Assembly (NCBI RefSeq): GCF_000427665.1
Contig: NZ_KE386572.1
Coordinates: 4,464,373-4,528,372, forward strand
Length of the DNA stretch: 64,000 nucleotides
Direction of reading: 5' to 3'
From: Geminicoccus roseus DSM 18922
GTDB taxonomy: Bacteria > Pseudomonadota > Alphaproteobacteria > Geminicoccales > Geminicoccaceae
Position numbers and translations under genes: made by a program. Below the pieces are notes generated by a model, which was given only the letters and a program-made list of their open reading frames with translations, searched no databases and was not told the origin of the DNA. This document shows, piece by piece, positions 8,770 through 15,521 of the stretch (within the stretch, counting starts at the first letter, position 1; every line of letters starts with the position of its first letter).

Positions 8770-9640
8770 CTAGAGCATGATGACAGCGAACTGCAGCATG
8801 GCTCGGCAGTTGGTGGACCTCTTCTCGGTGCGGGTTGCGATGCTTCGACACGGCTTGAGAGCGCCATCAGGCGCTCGGTCTGTTTGTGCCGAATATTGAC
8901 CTGCCAGCCGATCAGGGCGCGAGGGTCTTGGCGCGTGGGCTGCCGATGCCGCACTGGTGGCGCACGTAGCGGTTGCTGTAGCTGCGGTTGGCCATCGGCC
9001 GCTCTTGCCGCTTGCGTGTCCGACATGCGGCGAAGCCGTAAACCCGCTCGCCATGCAGCAGAGGCGGCATCGCGGGGAACTCCAGACCGGCAGAAGATCG
9101 CGGCAGACCGGAGCAGGTCGGAAGACCAGGCAGTGCTCTCCGCCGCACGACGTGAAGCTGGTGGGCGGCGGAGGATGACGAGCGTCAGCGGTCCTGGCTT
9201 GACAGGGATTGGCGACGCGAAAGTGCCTCCCGGTAGGCCTGCAGCACTGATGGCCACGATCTGTACCGGGCGAGGTGTGGGGAGGCCGGCGAGGCTCGTC
9301 GCCCAGATCGCGATAGGCTCGGTCGGACGAGCGGAAGCAGCAGGTCATTCGCCATCCTTGCCGGCCGTGCAGGTTCGACTTGCTTCCCGCCTGCGACTGC
9401 GGTTCGCCGGAGCACTGGCGGCCATGTCGGCATGAGCCCAGTGCAAGTGGTGTCTGCGACAGTCGATCCGGCAAGGGCCCAGGGCGCTGGTTCCGGAAGG
9501 TGCCGCGCAAGGCGCGGTAGCGAGCCGACCATGACCCGCCGCTGCTCCAGGTGGTTGCATGGATTGACCGGTCGCCGGCCGCCCCTGCCTCTACCGCCAG
9601 AAGTGCGACGCCGTTCAAGAATTGGCCTTCTGGCCTCGGC
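8770..9640 (-). pseudogene. Decayed IS5-family transposase (minus strand)
   Basis: Read downward on the minus strand, pieces include GQFLNGVALLAVEAG (about 9620), WSARYRALRGTFRNQ, PQSQAGSKSNLHGRQGW (about 9380), NRSYSNRYVRHQCGIGSPRA (about 8960), and NIRHKQTERLM with a frameshift to LKPCRSIATRTEKRSTNCRA and MLQFAVIML (about 8775-8860). The last block corresponds to the IS5 C-terminus (ERLxxRLKQxRRIATRYEK). The middle is poorly preserved. At least three frame changes are needed, so it is a pseudogene. The IS5 assignment is firmer for the C-terminal third than for the rest. Confidence 0.62.
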
Positions 9641-9684
9641 ATCGTGCTTTCGTGGAGGCTTGCCGCCATCTAGGCTTCGTGGCT

Positions 9685-10932
9685 ATGAATCTGGTGCCCG
9701 CTTCAGGGTCAGCGCGCGGGGGCTCGTTGAACCGCAACCTGGCGATCCTGGCCGTCTGCCAGGCGTTGTTCTTCATCGCCAACACGATCATGATCAGCAC
9801 CTCGCCGCTGGTCGGGTTGAGCATGGCGCCGGCGCCCATGCTGGCGACGTTGCCCCTGGGCGTGCAGTTCCTCGGGACCATGTCGGCCACTTTGCCGGCT
9901 TCGCTCCTGATGGAGCGGTTCGGCCGCCGGTTCGGGCTGATGGCCGGATGCGGGTTCGGAGGGCTGTCCGGCCTGTGCGGCTTCGTGGCGATCATGCAGG
10001 GCTGGTTCTGGCTGTTCTGCCTGGCCGGTGTTCTCTACGGCGTGTTCTCCGCCTTCTGTCAGTATTTCCGGTTCACTGCCGCCGATGCCGCGGATGCGTC
10101 CTGCTGCGGCGGCGGAAGCCATGTGGGCATGGATGCGGGCAGGCTGCGGGCGAGGGCGATCGGCTGGGTGCTGGCCGGCGGAATTCTGGCGGCCATCGCC
10201 GGCCCGGAGGTGGCGAAGGCGACCCGTGACATGTTCGCGCCGATCATGTTCGCCGGCAGCCAGCTGGCGGTTTTCGCCGCCGCCGCCCTGGGCGGCCTGG
10301 TGCTGACCATGCTGGATGTGCCGTTGCCGCCGAAAAGGGTCCGGCAGGCGGCGGGGCGCTCGACCGTGGCCCTCCTGGCCGACCCCGCGATCCGGCATGC
10401 CTTCCTTGCAGCGCTGGTGGCCTATGTCTCGATGAACCTGCTGATGACCGCCACCCCGCTCGCCATGCTGGGCTGCGGCTTTGGCTTCGACGACAGCGCC
10501 ACGGTCATCCAATGGCATGTGCTCGGCATGTTCGCGCCGAGCTTCGTGACGGGCAGCCTTGTTGCCCGGTTCGGGCCACGCCCGGTCGTCCTGGCCGGGG
10601 CTGCGACCATCATGGGCTGCGTCGTCGTGGCCCTCTCCGGCCAGCAGGTCGCCCACTTCGCCGTCGGGCTGATGCTGCTGGGGCTTGGCTGGAACCTGAT
10701 GTTCGTGGGGGCGACCACCATGCTGACCGCCGCGCACGCCCCGGAGGAGAAGGCACGGGTCCAGGGGCTGCACGACCTGGCGCTCTTCACCTGCGTCGCA
10801 ACTTCCGCGACCCTGTCGGGCATCCTGCAGAACACGATCGGCTGGCAGGCCATGAACCTCTCGGTCTTGCCCGGCCTGCTCCTGGTGACGCTGATCGTGG
10901 CCCGGAAGAGCCCGCAGGTCCGCATCGCCTGA
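9685..10932 (+). CDS. MFS transporter
   Basis: A 415-residue major facilitator protein with twelve predicted helices. The loop between TM2 and TM3 reads LMERFGRRFGLMAG, the MFS A-motif region, and residues 126-137 (QYFRFTAADAAD) and 155-166 (RARAIGWVLAGG) match a family widespread in proteobacteria. Between these blocks is an extra, cysteine- and glycine-rich stretch of about 16 residues (138-153, SCCGGGSHVGMD and flanks) that I would not expect in the family. The ATG at 9685 is chosen; no strong ribosome binding site is visible, and an upstream ATG at 9622 would run into IS debris. Substrate unknown. Confidence 0.85.
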   Translation: MNLVPASGSARGGSLNRNLAILAVCQALFFIANTIMISTSPLVGLSMAPAPMLATLPLGVQFLGTMSATLPASLLMERFGRRFGLMAGCGFGGLSGLCGFVAIMQGWFWLFCLAGVLYGVFSAFCQYFRFTAADAADASCCGGGSHVGMDAGRLRARAIGWVLAGGILAAIAGPEVAKATRDMFAPIMFAGSQLAVFAAAALGGLVLTMLDVPLPPKRVRQAAGRSTVALLADPAIRHAFLAALVAYVSMNLLMTATPLAMLGCGFGFDDSATVIQWHVLGMFAPSFVTGSLVARFGPRPVVLAGAATIMGCVVVALSGQQVAHFAVGLMLLGLGWNLMFVGATTMLTAAHAPEEKARVQGLHDLALFTCVATSATLSGILQNTIGWQAMNLSVLPGLLLVTLIVARKSPQVRIA

Positions 10933-10939
10933 GGATCCG

Positions 10940-10968
10940 CTCCGGCCGGCCGCCTCGGGGGGCCGGAG
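10940..10968. terminator. Hairpin between convergent MFS and secreted-protein genes
   Basis: The perfect 8-base stem CTCCGGCC/GGCCGGAG (10940-10947 and 10961-10968, 13-base loop) lies between the stops of two convergent genes. No T-run follows on either strand. A role as shared terminator is inferred from position. Confidence 0.45.
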
Positions 10969-10980
10969 GACAGCGCGGAT

Positions 10981-11457
10981 CTATGGCAGATCGGCCTTGC
11001 CGAATCCCAGCCCGAACAGGGGCAAGGCATGGGCTGCCCGCAGCAGCATCCCCTCGATCTCCAGAGGGGAATCGCCCGAAAGGATCCGGGTGCGCAGCCG
11101 CCATCCAGAGACGTCGTAGAATACGTCCGGCTTCAGCCGGTTGCCCTCCGGGCGCAGGGAGACGCCGAGAGATCCCGCCTGGATCGCCAGTTCCATCCGT
11201 TGCTCATGGACCAGCCCGGAACGTCCGATGCTGCTCTGCCCGAACTCGGACGAGGTCAGCCCGCTGTCGCGAAGATGAATGTCCAGGGGACGGATGGTCA
11301 AATCAAGCGAACGTTGCTCGACCGCTGCCCTGGCCTCCGGTGCCGCCGGCCCCAAGAGGATCGCTCCGACACCGAGCAGGAGGCTCGCACTCCTCCGCAG
11401 GATCGCAATCGCTGATGAATGTCGCCGACGGGTCCATTGTGTTGGATGGAGTATCAT
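10981..11457 (-). CDS. Hypothetical secreted protein
   Basis: I do not recognise this protein of about 158 residues. It starts with a basic segment and a hydrophobic stretch (SASLLLGVGAILLGP) ending in APEARA, which looks like a signal peptide, so the mature part (from about residue 45) is probably periplasmic. The rest is charged and of mixed beta character, with no cysteines. The ATG at 11457 has GGGGGA 5 bases upstream; ATG 11463 and TTG 11487 are alternatives. It lies downstream of motE on the same strand after a relatively AT-rich gap of about 150 bases (11458-11609) that could hold its own promoter. A flagellar role is possible but only by proximity. Confidence 0.6.
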   Translation of the reverse strand: MILHPTQWTRRRHSSAIAILRRSASLLLGVGAILLGPAAPEARAAVEQRSLDLTIRPLDIHLRDSGLTSSEFGQSSIGRSGLVHEQRMELAIQAGSLGVSLRPEGNRLKPDVFYDVSGWRLRTRILSGDSPLEIEGMLLRAAHALPLFGLGFGKADLP

Positions 11458-11609
11458 CTGCATCCCCCCGACACGATCTACCCTCAACGACTACTCATCG
11501 ACGTGATCCGGTCAAGAGACATCACACCAACGGATGCTTTATGGGCCGCAGTTGCGGGGGATGTGGCGCCAGTACCTCCATTGTCCGGGATGTGAAGCTC
11601 CTGATCCCG

Positions 11610-12266
11610 TCAGGGTTCGGCCAGGCGAGCGCTCAGGGCACTCGCCCGGTCCGGGGACATGTGCTGGATGACCAGGGCCGCCTTGCCGTCGCGCATCCGC
11701 CGGGCGATGGCGGCCACGTCCTCGGTCGGCGTCTGATCAAAGATCGTGGCGGCTCGCTTCGGCTTCATGGTCTCGTACAGCCGGGCGAGGCGCTCGGCCC
11801 GCTCCTGCTGCTCGCGGACCAGCAGCGCCTGCCCGGCCTCGATGGTCCGGGTGCGTCCCTGCAACTCGGCGAGCTGCGCCTGCAGGCGCCGCGCCAATGC
11901 GCGCAGCATCTCCTCCCGCGCCGAGAGTTCCTGCTCGCGTTCTTCCAAGGCGGCCCGCTGCGCCTCGACTTCCTGAGCCGCCACCGCCAGGAGATCCGGC
12001 ATCCGTGCCGGACCCGCGTTCGCATCTCCTGCCGCAGGCTCGATCTCGTCCAGGGTCACGGACCCCAGCTCCGGAATCGCCGGATAGGGGACCGGCATGG
12101 TCCAGCAGACGACACCTCCGCCAAGGATCGCCGCAATCATCAGGAACCAGCGAAACCGCATACCGGCCCCCTCGGCGCTGCCCCTCTGGTCCGCCAGCTC
12201 ACCCGGGTCCTCCTGCAGGGGCAGGTCCGAGGTCCGAGCCCGTGGACGGTATGGCCGCATCGTCAT
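11610..12266 (-). CDS. motE: MotE-like flagellar motor chaperone
   Basis: A 218-residue protein with one membrane helix (about residues 37-56), a long charged coiled coil (about 95-165, rich in E, R, A and L) and a C-terminal MgtE-N-like domain containing ARRMRDGKAALVIQHMSPDRA. This architecture matches MotE, the periplasmic chaperone that stabilises MotC for motor rotation in rhizobia and relatives. Its start overlaps the stop of the DUF6468 gene (ATGA), and it is the last gene of the fliL-fliM-DUF6468-motE set. The symbol is by family and context; MotE proteins diverge strongly. Confidence 0.78.
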   Translation of the reverse strand: MTMRPYRPRARTSDLPLQEDPGELADQRGSAEGAGMRFRWFLMIAAILGGGVVCWTMPVPYPAIPELGSVTLDEIEPAAGDANAGPARMPDLLAVAAQEVEAQRAALEEREQELSAREEMLRALARRLQAQLAELQGRTRTIEAGQALLVREQQERAERLARLYETMKPKRAATIFDQTPTEDVAAIARRMRDGKAALVIQHMSPDRASALSARLAEP

Positions 12267-12697
12267 CGCAGCGCCCGTACCGCTTCACGGATCCGCTCGT
12301 GGGAGGAGGGACCGGGGCTATTGTTATCCGAGCGTGCCGGCGGCCGCTTTCCGGTGCTCGGGACGCCCTGGCTGTCCACCGGGAGGTCGATTGGTAGCGG
12401 GCTTTCGCGCCGCAACTGCTGCATGCGTCCCTCGGCCTGCAGGACCAGCTGCCGCAACTCGGCGAACGCCGCCTCGCTGTCGGCTCGCTGCCGCTGCCAC
12501 TGGCGTCCGAGGTCCTGAGCCTGATTGCGCATGTCGCGAACCACCACCTCGGCACGGGCGGTGGCGGCCACCAGATCGTCGACGAACCGCGCGATCCCAC
12601 CACCGTCCTGCCGCAGGCTCGCCAGGCGCCGGTGCAGCAGCGCGCTCCAGCCGATCGAGAGCGGCAGCAGGACGATCAGCACCACCTGCAACAGCAT
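12263..12697 (-). CDS. DUF6468 flagellar protein (PflI-like)
   Basis: A 144-residue protein with one N-terminal transmembrane helix (MLLQVVLIVLLPLSIGWSAL) and a cytoplasmic amphipathic, probably coiled region (ARFVDDLVAATARAEVVVRD and onward) typical of DUF6468. In Caulobacter the homologue PflI affects flagellum positioning. It sits between fliM and motE as in many alphaproteobacteria. The start at 12697 has GGAGGT about 7 bases upstream and lies 2 bases beyond the fliM stop. A longer frame to 12733 would overlap fliM. The tail is proline- and serine-rich and likely disordered. Confidence 0.75.
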   Translation of the reverse strand: MLLQVVLIVLLPLSIGWSALLHRRLASLRQDGGGIARFVDDLVAATARAEVVVRDMRNQAQDLGRQWQRQRADSEAAFAELRQLVLQAEGRMQQLRRESPLPIDLPVDSQGVPSTGKRPPARSDNNSPGPSSHERIREAVRALR

Positions 12698-12698
12698 C

Positions 12699-13748
12699 TC
12701 AAGCACCTCCGTCCTCCTCCCCTCGCTCGACAATTCCTTCCACGAGGACAGCGAGCCTCTCGCCCTGGCGGCCCATGCGCCCCTTGAGCATCGGCACCGC
12801 CCCGCAGCAAAGCGTGACCTGGCTGTCGGGACCGGCGCCGAGCAGCAGCAGCGAGCCCACCTCGAGCCGCATGACGTCCTGCAGGCTCACCACCTGCTCG
12901 TCCAGAACCGCATCCAGCTGCACGCTGGTCAGGCGCATCTCCCGGACAAGATGACTTTCCCAGATGGTGTCTCGGCCAAACTTCTCGCCCATGAACATCT
13001 GCAGCAGGGCGTCGCGCGCCGGCTCCAGGGTCGCGTAAGGCAGCAGGAACTCGATCACGCCGCCACGGGTCTCCATGCCGACCCGCATCCTGACCACCAC
13101 GCATGCGTTGCCGGGCCTAGCGATCGCGGCGAAGCGCGGGTTCGTCTCGATCCGGTCGAACCGCATGTCGATCCTGGTGACCGGCGCAAAGGCCGTCGAA
13201 AGGTCGGTCAGCACCAGGCGGATCAGCCGCTCGACCAGGGCCGCCTCGATCGTGGTGTAGGGCCGGCCGTCGGTCCGGACGGCCGGATCGCCCCGCCGGC
13301 CACCCAGCAGCACGTCGACGATGCTGTAGATCATCGGGCTGTCGAGGGTGATCAGGCCGTAATTGTCCCACTCCATCGCCCGGAACACGCCGAGCATCGC
13401 GGGGGTCGGGACGCTCTCCAGATAGTCCCCGAACCGGCGCGCCGAAATGGATTCGATGCCGATCTCGACATTCTCGGCGGTGAAGTTGCGCAGGCTCGTG
13501 GTCAGCATGCGCTCGAGGCGGTCGAACACGATCTCCAGCATCGGGAGGCGCTCATAGGTCACTCCTGCCGGACTGATCAGCGCCTGGATCCCGCGCCTGA
13601 GCCCGCCGGCACGCACCGTGCGAAAGCCCAGCAGGTCGTCGATCTCGTCCTGGTTCAGGATCGGACCGCCATGGGGTGGATCGGCCGCCGTCGCACCGCC
13701 ATTGGACTGCGGGCCGGACCGGCCGAGAACTTCGTGGGCTTCGCTCAT
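12699..13748 (-). CDS. fliM: Flagellar motor switch protein FliM
   Basis: A 349-residue FliM, part of the C-ring that binds CheY-P and switches rotation. The N-terminal motif ILNQDEIDDLLGF is the CheY-binding/FliM signature region. The central CheC-like domain includes GLITLDSPMIYSIVDVLLGG, and the C-terminal SpoA domain starts near VRLTSVQLDAVLDEQ-type sequence and binds FliN. The ATG at 13748 follows GGGGAGC at suitable distance. An alternative GTG at 13778 overlaps the fliL stop as GTGA and would add ten residues. Encoded in order fliL-fliM-DUF6468-motE. Confidence 0.95.
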   Translation of the reverse strand: MSEAHEVLGRSGPQSNGGATAADPPHGGPILNQDEIDDLLGFRTVRAGGLRRGIQALISPAGVTYERLPMLEIVFDRLERMLTTSLRNFTAENVEIGIESISARRFGDYLESVPTPAMLGVFRAMEWDNYGLITLDSPMIYSIVDVLLGGRRGDPAVRTDGRPYTTIEAALVERLIRLVLTDLSTAFAPVTRIDMRFDRIETNPRFAAIARPGNACVVVRMRVGMETRGGVIEFLLPYATLEPARDALLQMFMGEKFGRDTIWESHLVREMRLTSVQLDAVLDEQVVSLQDVMRLEVGSLLLLGAGPDSQVTLCCGAVPMLKGRMGRQGERLAVLVEGIVERGEEDGGA

Positions 13749-13774
13749 GGTGCCGCTCCCCGCCTGAGGCCGCT

Positions 13775-14344
13775 TCACTGCACCAGCATTTCCTTGAACA
13801 GCACGTCGTCGACGCGGCTCGGATCCAGCGCGAGGTTGATCCGTGCGAGCATCTCCTGCTTGAGGCGGTACAGGGCCGAAGGTCCGCCCAGATCCTCGAC
13901 GGTCAGCCCGCGCAGATAGAGCTGGAAGCTGTCCATGATCCGGGGAGTGAGCTGCTGCACGGTCTCGGCGGTCCTGGTGCTCGAGACCTCGACGGCCAGG
14001 CGAAGCTTCAGGAATCGCATTCTCCGTGAATCCGAGGACAGGTTGACTAGGACTTCCGGCAGGTCGACGAAGATCACTGCCGGCGCCGCGGCCGGCATCG
14101 ACCCGCTCCCGGCATCGCCCTCCGCTGGCTGATCCGCATGCCCGTCGCCCGCGCCCGCTCCTTCGCCCGCCGGCTCCACGGCAGGGACCGACGCCGCCGA
14201 AGCCTTGGAATCGAACATGCCGAGGAAATAGGCGCCGGCTCCGCCCGCACCGGCCAGCGTCGCTAGGCCCGCCAGCAGGACGATCATCATCCGCCCGCGG
14301 CCACCGCCGCTCTTGCCTGCCGCCGCATCCTTCGTGTCCGCCAT
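13775..14344 (-). CDS. fliL: Flagellar basal body-associated protein FliL
   Basis: A 189-residue FliL: short cytoplasmic N-terminus, one membrane helix (MMIVLLAGLATLAGAGGAGA), a linker rich in Ala, Gly and Asp, and a periplasmic stomatin-like FliL domain (FVDLPEVLVNLSSD through MDSFQLYLRGLTVEDLGG). FliL stabilises the stator at the flagellar motor. The start was set at the ATG at 14344 that begins MADTKDAAAG; the longer frame upstream encodes no FliL-like sequence and overlaps the divergent gene. It is the first gene of the local flagellar operon, so the promoter should lie in 14345-14510, where no clear sigma-54 or sigma-28 site was found. Confidence 0.9.
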   Translation of the reverse strand: MADTKDAAAGKSGGGRGRMMIVLLAGLATLAGAGGAGAYFLGMFDSKASAASVPAVEPAGEGAGAGDGHADQPAEGDAGSGSMPAAAPAVIFVDLPEVLVNLSSDSRRMRFLKLRLAVEVSSTRTAETVQQLTPRIMDSFQLYLRGLTVEDLGGPSALYRLKQEMLARINLALDPSRVDDVLFKEMLVQ

Positions 14345-14510
14345 GCCGCTGCCCGTCCCATGCATGCCCCGGCCGTGAGCACGGCCTCCTGTCGCCAATG
14401 AACCTAGCCGCAGCAGGTTAAGAAACTCTTTCACGCCGGGCACATCCGCAGGCTGGACAGCGTCCTCCATCCTCCTCTCAGATCGGGCGGGCGCATCGCG
14501 GGAGCAGGCC

Positions 14511-15509
14511 ATGCTGCGGATCGAGACGGTGGAGATGCATACCGGGGGCGAGCCGGTCCGCATCGTGACGGCCGGGTTTCCCAAACCCACCGGCAACACG
14601 ATCCTGGCCAAGCGGCGAGAGGTCCAGGAAAGGTCGGATGCGCTGCGCCGGCTGCTGATGTGGGAACCGCGCGGCCACGCAGACATGTACGGCGTCTTGC
14701 AGGTCGAGCCGGACCTGGAGGACGCCGATCTCGCGGTCCTGTTCATGCACAACCAGGGCTGGTCCACCATGTGCGGCCATGCGGTGATCGCGCTTGGCCG
14801 CTTCGCGGTGGATCACGGCCTCGTTCCACGAAGGGAGCCGGAGACGCTGCTGCGCATCCAATGCCCCTGCGGCCTGGTGGAGGTCCGGGTCGAGGTGAGG
14901 GATGGCCAAAGCGGCAGGGTGAGGTTCCGCTCGGTCCCGGCCTTTGCCGCCGGCCTGGACCGGGTGCTGGAGGTGCCAGGCATTGGCCCGGTCATGGTCG
15001 ATATCGGCTACGGCGGTGCCTTCTACGTCATCACCGCGGCCGACCAGTTCGGGCTCGACCCGCGCAGCTCCAGGCTCCGCGACCTGGTCGAGGTCGCCGA
15101 CGCGATCAGCCAGGCCGGCCGCGCCCAGCTCGCGCTGCACCATCCCGAGGATCCCGATCTGGCCTTCCTCTACGGCACGATCCTCACCGATGGCGGCGAT
15201 GGCAGCGGCGAGCCGTCGGCCAATGTCTGCGTGTTCGCAGACCGGGAGGTCGACCGCAGCCCGACCGGATCGGGTGTGACCGCGCGCCTGGCGGTGATGC
15301 ATCGCCGGGGCATGACCGGCATCGGCCAGACCTGCCGTTTCCAGAGCGTGACCGGCGCCGTCTTCGAGGGCAGGGCGCTACTGGCCGAGCGCTGCGGCCC
15401 CTACCCGGCGATTCGCGCCGAGGTGGCGGGACAGGCACACTATACCGGCCAGAGCGTCTTCACGCTCGAGGAGGACGACGAGATCGGCCGGGGCTTCTTG
15501 CTCGGCTGA
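14511..15509 (+). CDS. Proline racemase-family protein, probable trans-3-hydroxy-L-proline dehydratase
   Basis: A 332-residue proline racemase superfamily enzyme. The first active-site block is TMCGHAVIALGR with Cys88. The second is DRSPTGSG, in which the catalytic cysteine of racemases and epimerases is replaced by Thr252. The Cys/Thr pair is the published hallmark of trans-3-hydroxy-L-proline dehydratases, which make delta-1-pyrroline-2-carboxylate. So I prefer this over proline racemase or 4-hydroxyproline epimerase. GGGAG sits 8 bases before the ATG. No pyrroline-2-carboxylate reductase is adjacent. It ends 12 bases from the convergent lpiA gene. Confidence 0.87.
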   Translation: MLRIETVEMHTGGEPVRIVTAGFPKPTGNTILAKRREVQERSDALRRLLMWEPRGHADMYGVLQVEPDLEDADLAVLFMHNQGWSTMCGHAVIALGRFAVDHGLVPRREPETLLRIQCPCGLVEVRVEVRDGQSGRVRFRSVPAFAAGLDRVLEVPGIGPVMVDIGYGGAFYVITAADQFGLDPRSSRLRDLVEVADAISQAGRAQLALHHPEDPDLAFLYGTILTDGGDGSGEPSANVCVFADREVDRSPTGSGVTARLAVMHRRGMTGIGQTCRFQSVTGAVFEGRALLAERCGPYPAIRAEVAGQAHYTGQSVFTLEEDDEIGRGFLLG

Positions 15510-15521
15510 CGTGGCGGGGCG

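Larger units (their letters stand above)
6085..9684. other. Gene-free 3.6 kb stretch built of decayed insertion sequences
   Basis: No intact gene could be read here. Open frames on both strands are short, change frame repeatedly and lack start sites. Pieced together across frames, they spell five transposase remnants: IS701 family (minus, about 6120-7195), IS5 family (plus, about 7225-8007), IS630 family (plus, 8098-8455), IS481 family (minus, 8450-8659) and IS5 family (minus, about 8770-9640). The short gaps between them hold nothing I can name. The flanking transporter genes appear intact. Confidence 0.8.

Noticed and set aside
14345-14510. Sigma-54 or flagellar class promoter for fliL
   Set aside because: No GG-N10-GC element of acceptable quality was found on the minus strand.
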